Origin: Bacillus sp. 2205SS5-2
GTDB lineage: Bacteria > Bacillota > Bacilli > Bacillales > Bacillaceae_K
Length of the DNA stretch: 61,105 nt
Direction: 5' to 3'
NCBI RefSeq assembly: GCF_037024155.1
Contig: NZ_JAYKTS010000025.1
Coordinates: forward strand, 1 to 61,105
This document shows positions 31,221 through 39,619 of the stretch, one piece after another (positions within the stretch are counted from its first letter, which is position 1; each line of letters opens with the position of its first letter). The translations under genes and the position numbers were made by a program. The notes below the pieces were generated by a model. It did not search any database. It was not told the origin of the DNA and worked only from the letters and a program-made list of their open reading frames with translations.

Positions 31221-31757
31221 ATGAAAGCAACTGGAATTGTTCGTCGAATTGATGACTTAGGACGTGTAGTCATCCCAAAAGAAATAAGGAGAACTCTCCG
31301 CATTCGTGAAGGCGATCCACTAGAGATTTTTGTTGATCGAGATGGAGAGGTTATTTTAAAGAAATATTCTCCGATAAGTGAATTAGGTGATTTTGCAAAA
31401 GAATATGCAGAAGCTTTATATGATAGTTTAGGAAGCCCAGTAGTCATCTGTGATCGAGATGTTGTTATTACTGTAGCCGGTGGGTCTAAAAAAGAGTATA
31501 TGAATAAAAATGTAAGTGAGCTAGTGGAGAAAACGATGGATGAACGAACGTCCATGCTGCAGACAACAGCAGGACAAGCAGAATTAGTAGATGGTAATGA
31601 AGAAAGTTATGCCTCCTTCACGATGTCCCCAATTATTGCGAATGGAGATCCAATTGGAACGGTCATCATTTACTCTAAAGACAACACTTTAGGTGAAGTT
31701 GAGCAAAAAGCAGTAGAAACCGCAGCTGGTTTTTTAGCGAGACAAATGGAGCATTAG
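31221..31757 (+). CDS. spoVT: Stage V sporulation regulator SpoVT
   Basis: Forespore transcription factor tuning sigma-G genes. The 178-residue protein pairs an AbrB-type DNA-binding domain (MKATGIVRRIDDLGRVVIP ... DPLEIFVDRDGEVILKKY, 1-50) with a C-terminal GAF domain (about 57-178). The N-terminus closely resembles AbrB at 9.8-10.1 kb. GTGAGG precedes ATG 31221. Monocistronic, with a sigma-G promoter upstream and a terminator downstream. Confidence 0.96.
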   Translation: MKATGIVRRIDDLGRVVIPKEIRRTLRIREGDPLEIFVDRDGEVILKKYSPISELGDFAKEYAEALYDSLGSPVVICDRDVVITVAGGSKKEYMNKNVSELVEKTMDERTSMLQTTAGQAELVDGNEESYASFTMSPIIANGDPIGTVIIYSKDNTLGEVEQKAVETAAGFLARQMEH

Positions 31758-31792
31758 ATAAGGAGGCTTAGGCCACCTTATCTTTTTTTTTT
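31757..31792 (+). terminator. Terminator of spoVT
   Basis: Stem GATAAGG / CCTTATC with an inner GGC/GCC pair, followed by T10. Confidence 0.88.
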
Positions 31793-31923
31793 ATGAAGGA
31801 AAAAGAAAAAATTTCGAAAATAAGATACCTGTCTACTTCAGAACTATTGGATTCAGGTCATAAGCCGAGCCTTGTCCTGTGCTTGTCGCCGATTATGGGT
31901 GTCTTGCACTTTTCTGTGTGAGA

Positions 31924-32084
31924 GGCTATTTTCGAATACATTGTGGCTATTTTGTCAAATTTTTGATTAAATCGTCCATTTCACTGTGGGTTTTCAGCGG
32001 AAATAGACGAAATGATGCCCGAAACAAAGTGATAGCCCCGTTTATAGACTGATTCGAAAAGCAACAAACTTTGCGAAAACAGCC
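31924..32084 (+). repeat. Family A repeat, complete 161-bp copy without B
   Basis: Ends GGCTATTTTCGAATACATTG and CAAACTTTGCGAAAACAGCC. Flanked by GTGTGAGA (31916-31923) and TTGTGAGA (32085-32092), 7 of 8 identical. It is the best reference for the B-free form: at the B insertion point it reads AAATAGACGAAATGATGCCC. The adjoining stretches 31793-31923 and 32085-32335 contain no recognised gene. Confidence 0.85.
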
Positions 32085-32346
32085 TTGTGAGAAAATGAGA
32101 GGTTATATATATCCGACATTTGACTCTAGCGCTATTCTATTTCTCTAATCAATCATTCTTATTGAAAGGCTCTGCTCATCAACAAGTATAGCCACATAAA
32201 GAAAAATATATAGTCCTATTTTTGAAAAAAAAGAAGAAATATTACTTTGAATGTTATGAAAATAAAGGCGAGGTACTCTATCGTTCATGGGATAATTCAG
32301 TACAATGAATGAAAGAATTAAGTTTTGTTTTCAGGAAGCTCTAGCA

Positions 32347-32544
32347 AGGATCCCCACCCTGCTCAAAGCCGAGTTTACTGATATTCTCTTATTTGCCAGC
32401 CGCCTCTAGACAGCCACTTCTGCATTTCGGTGTCTAGCTGCAGTGGCCAGGGACTCGGGCCTTTGTCAGCCCACTACGTGAAGCAAGCATCACTACGAGT
32501 TCTGCCAAATACCAGCCGCCCCTGAACAGCCACTTCCGCTTTTC
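32347..32544 (+). repeat. Two tandem B units upstream of yabM
   Basis: A diverged partial unit (about 32347-32427, ending CAGCCACTTCTGCATTTC) is followed directly by a complete unit (32430-32544, from GTGTCTAGCTGCAGTGGC to CAGCCACTTCCGCTTTTC). The junction resembles that of the array near 27 kb read in the other direction. The array ends 7 bases before the extended -10 of yabM. Confidence 0.75.
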
Positions 32545-32550
32545 ATTTTA

Positions 32551-32559
32551 TGCTATAAT
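32551..32559 (+). promoter_or_regulatory. Extended -10 promoter of yabM
   Basis: TGCTATAAT, an extended -10. The -35 position falls in the end of unit B (CACTTCCGC) and has no good TTGACA match. Confidence 0.6.
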
Positions 32560-32591
32560 GTTTGGTAATTATTGTTGGGGGCTTGAGTTTT

Positions 32592-34196
32592 ATGGTTGAT
32601 GGTAAGGTGTCTTCCCGAATGTTGGTGAAGGGCGCATTTGTGTTAACAATTGCTGCCTTTATTTCTAAAATCTTAAGTGCTGTTTATCGGATTCCATTTC
32701 AGAATATCGTTGGGGATATTGGGTTTTATATTTATCAGCAAGTATATCCGTTTTATGGTATTGCCATTGCGCTTTCTACATACGGATTTCCTGTGATCAT
32801 TTCGAAACTCCTAGCAGAAAGGTATGAAGAGAATGACCTAGATGGGGTAAATCTAGTTTTACGATCTGCCTTTTTATTGTTAAGTTTTATCGGAGTAAGT
32901 TTGTTTTTATGTGTTCATTTTGGAGCAGGGTGGATTGCAACTTTAATGGGCGATCGTCAGCTTGAGTTGCTCATTAAAATTATTTCGTTGTCCTTTTTAT
33001 TTCTTCCGTTTTTATCAACATTGAGAGGGTATTTTCAGGGGAAGGGAGATATGATACCTACGGCTGTTTCTCAAGTAGTGGAGCAATTGGTTCGGGTTAT
33101 CACTATTTTAGCCTTTTCTTTTGTGTTAATTTCAGCTGGTTATTCCTTATATTATGCTGGAGGCGGGGCTTTGTTTGGATCGTTGACAGGAGGAGTAATG
33201 GCCATTTTTATTTTGAGTTCTTTTCTCATTATAAGAAAGGATCGAAGCTTTATAAAAATTTTTAAGGGGTCTTGGAGAGAGCATTTTGGTCTGATAAAAA
33301 TTCTTGGTCTTCAAGGAACAGCGATTTGCATTAGTGGAATGCTTTTAGTGCTCTTGCAATTTATTGATGCTTTTAGCGTGTATTCCTATTTAGTAGCTAG
33401 CGGAATGAATGAAAATGAGGCCAAAGAGATTAAAGGGGTTTATGACCGAGGACAACCACTCATTCAATTAGGAACTGTAGTGGCGACATCGATTTCCTTG
33501 ACAGCTGTACCGTTAATTACAGCGGCTTATAAGCAAAAAGATTTTAAGGCCGTTAAAGAGTATATTCTGTTAGCTTTGAAGGTAAGTATGATTGTAGGAC
33601 TGGGAGCATCCATTGGATTAATAAATCTGATTGATCCTGTAAACACGATGTTATTTGAAAATAGTAAGGGCTCAAGTGTGTTAGCTGTTTTTTGTTTAGC
33701 TATTTTTTTCACTTCTCTTATTTTAACCTTATCAAGTATTTTGCAAGGGGTAGGGAAGTTGTATGTGCCGGCCATCATCATTATTCTAGGTGTCCTTTTG
33801 AAGTACGGTTTGAATAAATGGTTGATACCTACCTTTGCGACGATGGGGGCATCGGTTTCGACGGTCTTGGTCTTGGTAATAATGACGATGGGTTTTGTCT
33901 TAATTTTACGACGTGTTTTTCCAATCCCATTTCTAGCGAAAGAATTTTATTTTACAGCTGTTTTCTCCTTAATGGGCATGACGGCAGTTATACAGATTTG
34001 GTTGCGAGTAGCAGCATTATTAACGAATTTAATGCCAGAAAGAGTGGCATCCGTTGGTATGTCGTTAGGTGGTGTGATTATCGGCGGGTTGGTTTATATT
34101 ACGCTTATCGTCAACAGCAAGATGGTTAATGAAAAAGAGATTGCTTTATTGCCACTGGGTAGTAAGCTGTTAAGACTAAAAAGAAGACAAGAATAG
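32592..34196 (+). CDS. yabM: YabM, MOP-superfamily polysaccharide/lipid flippase
   Basis: A 534-residue integral membrane protein with about 14 hydrophobic segments, of the MurJ/SpoVB/RfbX-type flippase group. In B. subtilis YabM is a SpoVB paralogue. It probably moves a lipid-linked saccharide across the membrane. The N-terminal GAFVLTIAAFISKILSAVYR (about 12-31) is typical. The ATG at 32592 gives the family's length; GGGGG lies about 10 bases upstream, and TTG 32583 is an alternative. yabN starts 14 bases later. Confidence 0.88.
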   Translation: MVDGKVSSRMLVKGAFVLTIAAFISKILSAVYRIPFQNIVGDIGFYIYQQVYPFYGIAIALSTYGFPVIISKLLAERYEENDLDGVNLVLRSAFLLLSFIGVSLFLCVHFGAGWIATLMGDRQLELLIKIISLSFLFLPFLSTLRGYFQGKGDMIPTAVSQVVEQLVRVITILAFSFVLISAGYSLYYAGGGALFGSLTGGVMAIFILSSFLIIRKDRSFIKIFKGSWREHFGLIKILGLQGTAICISGMLLVLLQFIDAFSVYSYLVASGMNENEAKEIKGVYDRGQPLIQLGTVVATSISLTAVPLITAAYKQKDFKAVKEYILLALKVSMIVGLGASIGLINLIDPVNTMLFENSKGSSVLAVFCLAIFFTSLILTLSSILQGVGKLYVPAIIIILGVLLKYGLNKWLIPTFATMGASVSTVLVLVIMTMGFVLILRRVFPIPFLAKEFYFTAVFSLMGMTAVIQIWLRVAALLTNLMPERVASVGMSLGGVIIGGLVYITLIVNSKMVNEKEIALLPLGSKLLRLKRRQE

Positions 34197-34210
34197 GGAG
34201 GGGATTTTGT

Positions 34211-35665
34211 ATGAAAAATACTTTGACCATCATTGGTTTAGGTGCAGGAGATATAGAGCAACTTCCTTTAGGTGTATATCGTACGATGCTCAAAAGTGAG
34301 AATGTATATTTACGCACAAAAGAGCACCCAGTCGTATCCGAACTTGAGAATGAGGGCGTAAAGTACAACTCATTCGATGCGGTTTACGAAAAACACGATG
34401 GATTTGAAGAAGTGTATCAGGAAATTGTTACCACACTAATATGTGAGGCAAAAAAACGGTCCATCGTTTATGCTGTACCAGGTCATCCGCTTGTTGCGGA
34501 GCGTACCGTACAACTATTACTTGATCAAAAAGAAGAACTGCAAGTAGAGCTATTCATTGCAGGTGGGCAAAGCTTTTTAGATGCTCTTTTCACAGCGGTG
34601 AAGGTGGACCCTATTAATGGGTTTCAATTATTAGATGGGACCTCTTTGAACGAAGATGAAATAGGAACAAGACAGGCTGTGTTCATTGGACAGGTCTATG
34701 ATTCTTTTATAGCATCTGAGGTCAAGCTCACGCTGATGGAGAAATACCCTTACAATCATGATGTATTCATTGTGACTGCAGCAGGAAGCAAGGGGGAGTC
34801 TGTCGAAAGAGTATCTTTATACGAACTCGATCACCATACGAAGTTAAGCAATCTCACGAGTGTATACGTCCCACCACTTCAAGAATTTGCGGATACATAC
34901 CAAGAATTTAGCACGTTAAAACAAATTATAGCGAAATTAAGAGCTCCAGAGGGTTGCCCTTGGGATAAAGAACAAACCCATGAATCCCTTAAGAAATATC
35001 TCATTGAGGAAGTGTATGAGCTGTTAAGTGCCATTGATGAAGAAGATATCGATGGAATGGTTGAGGAGCTTGGAGATGTTCTACTACAAATTATGCTACA
35101 TGCTCAAATCGGCACAGATGAAGGACTGTTCACAATTCAAGATGTCGTAAAAAGTATTTCTTCTAAAATGGTTCGTCGTCATCCACATGTGTTTGGAGAT
35201 GTTGCTGTCGCCAATTCAGAAGAAGTTGTCGCTAATTGGATAGCTATTAAGCAAGCAGAAAAAAATACGGACGATCACTCCTTGTTAGATCGTGTCGAAA
35301 AAGGTTTGCCATCCTTACTTCGCGCTTATGATTACCAGAAAATTGCAGCGAAAAAAGGGTTTGATTGGAAAAATGCAAAAGATGCCTGGATGAAAGTAAA
35401 AGAGGAAATGAAAGAATTTCAACTTGAGCTTGAAGCAGAGGATGAGAAGAAGCGTCTTCAAGAGTTTGGAGATGTTCTCTTTTCCCTAGTAAATGTAGGG
35501 AGATTATTAAACATTCATCCGGAAGAGGCTCTGGCCATGACCAATGAGAAATTTTATCGCCGATTCAATTATGTAGAGGAAAAAGTGAATGAGAGTAATA
35601 AAGACTTTTCAGATTTCTCACTTGAAGAGTTAGACGGATTTTGGGAAGAAACAAAATTAAAGTAG
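34211..35665 (+). CDS. yabN: YabN, tetrapyrrole methylase-like / MazG NTP pyrophosphohydrolase fusion
   Basis: A 484-residue fusion. The N-terminal half (about 1-220) is a SAM-dependent tetrapyrrole methylase-like domain (TIIGLGAGDIEQLPLGVY; YAVPGHPLVAERTV). The C-terminal half carries MazG: LRAPEGCPWDKEQTHESLKK (about 245-264) and EE-x-x-E type helices such as EELGDVLLQIMLHAQI. It hydrolyses NTPs, probably to cleanse the pool. GGGAGG precedes ATG 34211. It lies between yabM and rqcP, as is conserved. Confidence 0.93.
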   Translation: MKNTLTIIGLGAGDIEQLPLGVYRTMLKSENVYLRTKEHPVVSELENEGVKYNSFDAVYEKHDGFEEVYQEIVTTLICEAKKRSIVYAVPGHPLVAERTVQLLLDQKEELQVELFIAGGQSFLDALFTAVKVDPINGFQLLDGTSLNEDEIGTRQAVFIGQVYDSFIASEVKLTLMEKYPYNHDVFIVTAAGSKGESVERVSLYELDHHTKLSNLTSVYVPPLQEFADTYQEFSTLKQIIAKLRAPEGCPWDKEQTHESLKKYLIEEVYELLSAIDEEDIDGMVEELGDVLLQIMLHAQIGTDEGLFTIQDVVKSISSKMVRRHPHVFGDVAVANSEEVVANWIAIKQAEKNTDDHSLLDRVEKGLPSLLRAYDYQKIAAKKGFDWKNAKDAWMKVKEEMKEFQLELEAEDEKKRLQEFGDVLFSLVNVGRLLNIHPEEALAMTNEKFYRRFNYVEEKVNESNKDFSDFSLEELDGFWEETKLK

Positions 35666-35682
35666 AATTAGGGGAGAAGACG

Positions 35683-35952
35683 ATGACGACAATGAGATTA
35701 GATAAATTCTTAAAAGTATCAAGATTAATTAAACGAAGAACACTTGCAAAGGAAGTAGCTGATCAAGGACGAATTTCGATAAATGGAACCCAAGGTAAAG
35801 CGAGTTCGACGGTCAAAGTGGGAGATGAGCTCGTCGTTCGGTTTGGCCAAAAGCTTGTTACCGTACAAGTGGAAACGTTAAAAGAAACGACAAAAAAAGA
35901 AGAAGCTGCCTCCATGTACCGTATGGTTAAGGAGGAAAAAGTAGGCGAATAG
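35683..35952 (+). CDS. rqcP: RqcP (YabO), ribosome quality control factor
   Basis: An 89-residue Hsp15/S4-like RNA-binding protein. With RqcH it drives poly-alanine tailing of stalled peptides on 50S subunits. The S4 motif MRLDKFLKVSRLIKRRTLAK and ADQGRISING is clear (about 4-34). ATG 35683 follows GGGGAGAAG; a second Met three codons on (MRLDKF) is equally plausible. It begins 17 bases after yabN ends. Confidence 0.92.
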   Translation: MTTMRLDKFLKVSRLIKRRTLAKEVADQGRISINGTQGKASSTVKVGDELVVRFGQKLVTVQVETLKETTKKEEAASMYRMVKEEKVGE

Positions 35953-35965
35953 CTTGTTCTAAAAG

Positions 35966-36014
35966 TCACCTCTTCACATAAACATTAGTACACAGCCTGT
36001 ACTATGTGAAGGTG
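35966..36014 (+). promoter_or_regulatory. Hairpin covering the yabP ribosome binding site
   Basis: TCACC-TC-TTCACAT (35966-35979) can pair with ATGTGAAGGTGA (36003-36014), with an inner AGTACA / TGTACT stem. The 3' arm includes GGTGA of the ribosome binding site (GGTGAGGGG, 36010-36018). If transcription starts upstream of rqcP, this would mask yabP initiation. Inference from base pairing only. Confidence 0.5.
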
Positions 36015-36024
36015 AGGGGAAAAA

Positions 36025-36324
36025 ATGAACCAATATAATGAAAATGTAGGGAGTAAGCAAATCGTTGAGCACGACGTGATGATGAGAGGCAGAAAGCTAT
36101 TAGATATTACAGGAGTAAAGCAAGTAGAAAGTTTTGATAACGAAGAGTTTTTATTAGAGACGGTTATGGGATTCTTAGCGATCCGAGGACAAAATTTACA
36201 AATGAAAAACTTAGATGTTGATAAGGGCATCGTTTCGATTAAAGGGAAAGTATTTGATTTAGTATATGTTGACGAGCATCACGAGGAGAAAGCTAAAGGA
36301 TTCTTTAGCAAGCTGTTTCGATGA
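36025..36324 (+). CDS. yabP: Spore protein YabP
   Basis: A 99-residue YabP/YqfC family sporulation protein; in B. subtilis yabP and yabQ are sigma-E genes. The conserved pattern includes HDVMMRGRKLLDITGVKQVE (about 14-33) and ETVMGFLAIRGQNLQMKNLD. No transmembrane segment. GGTGAGGGG lies upstream of ATG 36025 but may be in a hairpin. Its last 4 bases overlap yabQ (ATGA). Confidence 0.9.
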   Translation: MNQYNENVGSKQIVEHDVMMRGRKLLDITGVKQVESFDNEEFLLETVMGFLAIRGQNLQMKNLDVDKGIVSIKGKVFDLVYVDEHHEEKAKGFFSKLFR

Positions 36325-36950
36325 GCTTAACTATTCAATTTTATACAATGATTGCGATGATAGGGATGGGGGGATTCTTTGGAGCATCCCTCGACACCTA
36401 TCATCGCTTTTTGAAAAGGTCAGAACGCAATCGATGGATTGTGTTTGTTCATGACGTATTATTTTGGCTAATGCAAGGGCTTCTAATTTTTTATATTTTG
36501 TACTTGATTAATTACGGAGAAATTCGATTTTATATTTTTATAGCGTTAATTTGCGGTTTTAGTGGTTACCAAGCTTTAGTCAAATCGTATTACATCAGCT
36601 TATTAGAGTTTATGATCAGATTAGTCGTCGCCTTTTATGAATTTTGCGCCAAGATGTTCTTAGTGCTGGTATTTCGTCCACTTCGTTGGCTAATCTTTTT
36701 AATTATTTCTTTCTTAATCACGTTAGGAAAAGGGTTATATAGTTTAACATTAGGGGTATTAAGAATAGTGTGGTTTCTTTTAAAACTTATTCTATCGCCA
36801 ATTTACCTAATGTTTAAGCTTATTTGGAATGTTTTACCGAAATCACTTAAAAAAATTCTCAATAAATATTATAATAAAATTGCAGGATTTTCTATAAAAA
36901 GTAAGAATACTATGATTAAAGTATTAAATCGATGGTTAAAAAAGAACTAG
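36321..36950 (+). CDS. yabQ: Spore cortex membrane protein YabQ
   Basis: A 209-residue membrane protein required for cortex formation in B. subtilis, located in the membranes around the forespore. Hydrophobic helices lie near 1-22, 42-62, 66-85, 95-115 and 120-165, with a basic C-terminal tail. The start overlaps the yabP stop in ATGA. Co-transcribed with yabP and perhaps divIC. Confidence 0.88.
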   Translation: MSLTIQFYTMIAMIGMGGFFGASLDTYHRFLKRSERNRWIVFVHDVLFWLMQGLLIFYILYLINYGEIRFYIFIALICGFSGYQALVKSYYISLLEFMIRLVVAFYEFCAKMFLVLVFRPLRWLIFLIISFLITLGKGLYSLTLGVLRIVWFLLKLILSPIYLMFKLIWNVLPKSLKKILNKYYNKIAGFSIKSKNTMIKVLNRWLKKN

Positions 36951-36962
36951 GGAGGCAATAGA

Positions 36963-37331
36963 ATGAGGCAAGCCAAAAATATTACATCCATGAACAATAA
37001 ATATGCTCAACAGCAAGAGCGAAAAGAAAAAAATGCCGTCAAACGAAAAAAAAGACTTTTTCGCCGGTTAGCTGTTTTTCTTGCTATTGTCATCATGGTA
37101 GGTGCAGGTCTTACTTCTGTCCTCATTTCTGGCTCACAAGCGCTACAAACGAAAAAAGAAGAGTATGCACAATTAGAATCGGACCTAAAAAAGCTAGAAG
37201 AACAACAATCCCTGTTTGAAGAGGAAGTAGTTAAACTCAATGATGATGAATATATAGCCAAACTTGCAAGAAGAGATTACTTCTTATCAGATGAAGGAGA
37301 ACTTATTTTTACCCTTCCAAAATCGGAATAG
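36963..37331 (+). CDS. divIC: Cell division protein DivIC
   Basis: A bitopic septum protein of 122 residues that works with FtsL and DivIB. A basic cytoplasmic tail (1-38) is followed by one membrane helix (about 39-60, FLAIVIMVGAGLTSVLI) and an extracytoplasmic coiled coil (about 66-98, LESDLKKLEEQQSLFEEEV). The YIAKLARRDYFLSDEGE segment is a family signature. GGGAGG precedes ATG 36963. Confidence 0.94.
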   Translation: MRQAKNITSMNNKYAQQQERKEKNAVKRKKRLFRRLAVFLAIVIMVGAGLTSVLISGSQALQTKKEEYAQLESDLKKLEEQQSLFEEEVVKLNDDEYIAKLARRDYFLSDEGELIFTLPKSE

Positions 37332-37344
37332 AATTTACAAGAAG

Positions 37345-37375
37345 AAGGGTTGTCGTATTGACACCCTTTTTTTTT
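37345..37375 (+). terminator. Terminator after divIC
   Basis: Stem AAGGGTTGTC / GACACCCTT with a short loop, then T9. Confidence 0.87.
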
Positions 37376-37435
37376 GAAGGCTATAATGTAAAGTAAGGTT
37401 TATTTTTTATAATTCTAAGGAGGATCATTTTTTTT

Positions 37436-37858
37436 ATGTCAATCGAAGTAGGCAGCAAAGTACAAGGTAAAGTAACAGGAATTACAAATTTTGGTGCGTT
37501 TGTGGAGCTACCAGGAGGCTCAACTGGACTTGTTCACATTAGTGAAGTCGCCGATAATTATGTGAAAGATATTAATGAGCATTTAAAAGTAGGCGATGAA
37601 GTAACCGTGAAAGTACTGAATGTTGAGAGCGATGGGAAGATTGGTTTGTCTATTCGTAAAGCAAAAGACCAACCAAAGCCATCACCATCTCATTCAGGAC
37701 GCCCACGTAATAATCAACGTTCAAACAATGATTTTCGCCCGAAAGAGAACTTTGAACAAAAAATGGCTCGCTTCTTGAAGGATAGTGAAGACCGGTTGTC
37801 TACATTAAAGCGTCAGACAGAATCAAAACGTGGCGGAAGAGGATCGAAGAAAGGGTAA
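37436..37858 (+). CDS. yabR: YabR, S1 RNA-binding domain protein
   Basis: A 140-residue protein with an N-terminal S1 domain (about 5-75: GSKVQGKVTGITNFGAFVEL, GLVHISEVAD, LKVGDEVTVKV) and a basic, disordered tail rich in Arg, Ser, Gly. RNA binding is expected; the exact role is not established. AAGGAGG precedes ATG 37436. A terminator follows. Confidence 0.92.
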   Translation: MSIEVGSKVQGKVTGITNFGAFVELPGGSTGLVHISEVADNYVKDINEHLKVGDEVTVKVLNVESDGKIGLSIRKAKDQPKPSPSHSGRPRNNQRSNNDFRPKENFEQKMARFLKDSEDRLSTLKRQTESKRGGRGSKKG

Positions 37859-37899
37859 CTTGCTATACAATTAGATGAATAGTGGAGTTCTCGAATATC

Positions 37900-37935
37900 A
37901 ACAAGCAGATCGCAATAGGTTTGCTTGTTTTTTTA
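37900..37935 (+). terminator. Terminator of yabR
   Basis: AACAAGCA pairs with TTGCTTGTT across a 13-base loop and is followed by T's. A family C repeat begins at 37937. Confidence 0.7.
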
Positions 37936-37936
37936 T

Positions 37937-38116
37937 GGCTGTTTTCGCAAAGATTGTGGCTTTTCGAATAGGAATATATTCCATGATTTGTATGACTTCG
38001 TGCTCTTTTCCTCATGAAAAATTCTCCATTTCTAGATAAAAGGTAAGAAATCAGTCGAAAAAACCTTACTGCCTGTTTTTTCTTTGTGCCAATAGCAACA
38101 AAGGATACGAAACCCC
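37937..38116. repeat. Family C repeat, copy 1 (A-like ends)
   Basis: Starts GGCTGTTTTCGCAAAGATTG and ends near AGCAACAAAGGATACGAAAC. The interior matches the copy at 48454-48635 without length change (for example ACTTCGTGCTCTTTTCCTCA). It begins right after the yabR terminator. Confidence 0.8.
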
Positions 38117-39100
38117 CATGTCCTGTCAGACACCGCAATTGATGAAAATGGGGATATAGCGGTTTAATTTTAATCGATTCAGTCAAGCATGATAAGATAG
38201 GTACTAAGAAGATCTTAGTACCTGCAATAGACACAAGGTGACAACCATTTCCGACTGTAAGACGATGACATGGCGATGCATCATGCGGAAATATGTATTG
38301 TAATGAGTGTTTATCTTTCACAATCAACATTATGGAAGTGCAGGTGAAAATCAAGAGAGCTACAAAAAAGAATTCTGTCTACTTTTTCAAAAGATGGATT
38401 AGCCATTTTTGGGAGGAGGCTTTTTTATGCCAAAATCAGCATCAAATTCCATTTTCGTATAAAAAGAGCCATAAGAAAAGAGCATTTTTATTTAGCTCAT
38501 TTTGGACTCTAGCACCTATAATTCATATTTCGCATTAAGATAATGTCAGTATTATTATTTATGGGTATTTTCATATACATTATTGCTCTTCCATTTTGGA
38601 GCTCATTTTTGCAAAAAAAAAGAGGCGGAAAAATGCCCTAAATCTATGTTTCTACAGGTATAGGTACTATTATGAAAAATAATTTTGTAAAACATCCTTA
38701 TTTTAATAGAGTATTTATTCGTTTTAGGGAATTTTAGTTATGATGAAATTAGAAGGAGAAGAACTAGGAAATTAGGTTTGAAGAATTTATAAACGAATCA
38801 TTAAGAGTATTTATCAATTTAAAGGGCTATTACTCGATAATCAAATCACTTGTTTTTAATTTTAAAATTAGAGTCCAAGCAATTCATCGAAAAGGGGATG
38901 CTCATTTTTTGGTCTCCATGATTAAACCAAACCAGTTTGGGTGAGTTAAGAAGAACTTAAAAGGGTAATTAGTAGTTGTGATGAATGGAAAATGATATAT
39001 CCATGATGGAATCGTCAATAATTTTTGTTTTTGAAAGACTAAACAGAAAATAGTGTTGCTCTGCAGGAAAAGAATGAACATAAAATTTTCATGACATAAT
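38117..39100. other. Long gap without recognised genes
   Basis: No convincing coding sequence is seen. Recognisable pieces are an A-like end (ATTTTCATATACATTATTGC, about 38570-38590) and AAAAGGGGATGCTCATTTTT at 38890-38909, which resembles the terminus of the IS remnant at 1525-1542. Both suggest accumulated relics of mobile DNA. Confidence 0.5.
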
Positions 39101-39152
39101 AAAAAACCGAGACGTTAAAGGCCACTTGGACCTTCTTCATCTCGGTTTTTTT
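39101..39152. terminator. Terminator of the tRNA pair (works on both strands)
   Basis: Outer stem CCGAGA / TCTCGG with an inner AAGG-CC / GG-CCTT stem, flanked by A6 and T7, so each strand reads hairpin plus T-run. It lies 6 bases beyond the tRNA-Glu gene on the minus strand. Confidence 0.8.
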
Positions 39153-39157
39153 GCCGA

Positions 39158-39229
39158 TGACCCGTACGGGAATCGAACCCGTGATACCGCCGTGAAAGGG
39201 CGGTGTCTTAACCGCTTGACCAACGGGCC
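39158..39229 (-). tRNA. tRNA-Glu (UUC)
   Basis: The minus strand reads GGCCCGTTGGTCAAGCGGTT at the 5' end, anticodon loop CCCTTTCACGG (TTC), T-arm CGGGTTCGATTCCCG and acceptor ACGGGTC. CCA is not encoded. 72 nt. Same pair (Met, Glu) and site as the B. subtilis trnSL locus between yabR and spoIIE. Confidence 0.97.
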
Positions 39230-39240
39230 AGAGAAAAATT

Positions 39241-39317
39241 TGGTAGCGGCGGAGGGGATCGAACCCCCGACCTCACGGGTATGAACCGTACGCTCTAGCC
39301 AGCTGAGCTACACCGCC
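39241..39317 (-). tRNA. Elongator tRNA-Met (CAU)
   Basis: The minus strand begins GGCGGTGTAGCTCAGCTGGC, has anticodon loop GTTCATACC (CAT), T-arm GGGGGTTCGATCCCC, and ends GCTACCA with CCA encoded. The sequence is the elongator type, not the initiator and not Ile-CAU. 77 nt. Confidence 0.95.
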
Positions 39318-39349
39318 AAATTTGACATTTGCTTTTAAGCACAAAATCT

Positions 39350-39378
39350 ATGATACATATTTTTAGAGATTCTGTCAA
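39350..39378 (-). promoter_or_regulatory. Promoter of the tRNA pair
   Basis: Minus strand TTGACA (39378-39373), 17-base spacer, TATCAT (39355-39350). Confidence 0.75.
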
Positions 39379-39519
39379 CAAATTTAGTGTTTTTTCTTAG
39401 AAAGTTCTTTTAATTATCTCTATTTATAGTGTGAAATCAGGTGTATTAGGTGAAAGCTATAATTTAAATAGTATTAAAATGTGAATTTTCTGTTTTTTAT
39501 AGTTGTTATCGTAGTTTTT

Positions 39520-39586
39520 AGTCGAAATTTTTTTGGGGCGAGGACAACTCATTCTGACAAGATTTGGAGGGAATTCTACTTATAAT
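39520..39586 (+). promoter_or_regulatory. spoIIE promoter with 21-bp spacing and a Spo0A-like box
   Basis: CTGACA (39554-39559), 21-base spacer, TATAAT (39581-39586). Unusually long spacing is a known mark of Spo0A-activated spoIIE and spoIIG promoters. AGTCGAA at 39520-39526 matches the 0A box TGTCGAA in 6 of 7 positions, and TGACAAG within the -35 is a weaker match. Confidence 0.7.
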
Positions 39587-39619
39587 ATCACCAAAGAAAA
39601 AAATGGGGAGTGTGTAAAA

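Noticed and set aside
39533-39619. Upstream extension of spoIIE to a start at 39533
   Set aside because: It would begin before the -35 of the recognised promoter; ATG 39620 gives the normal protein length.
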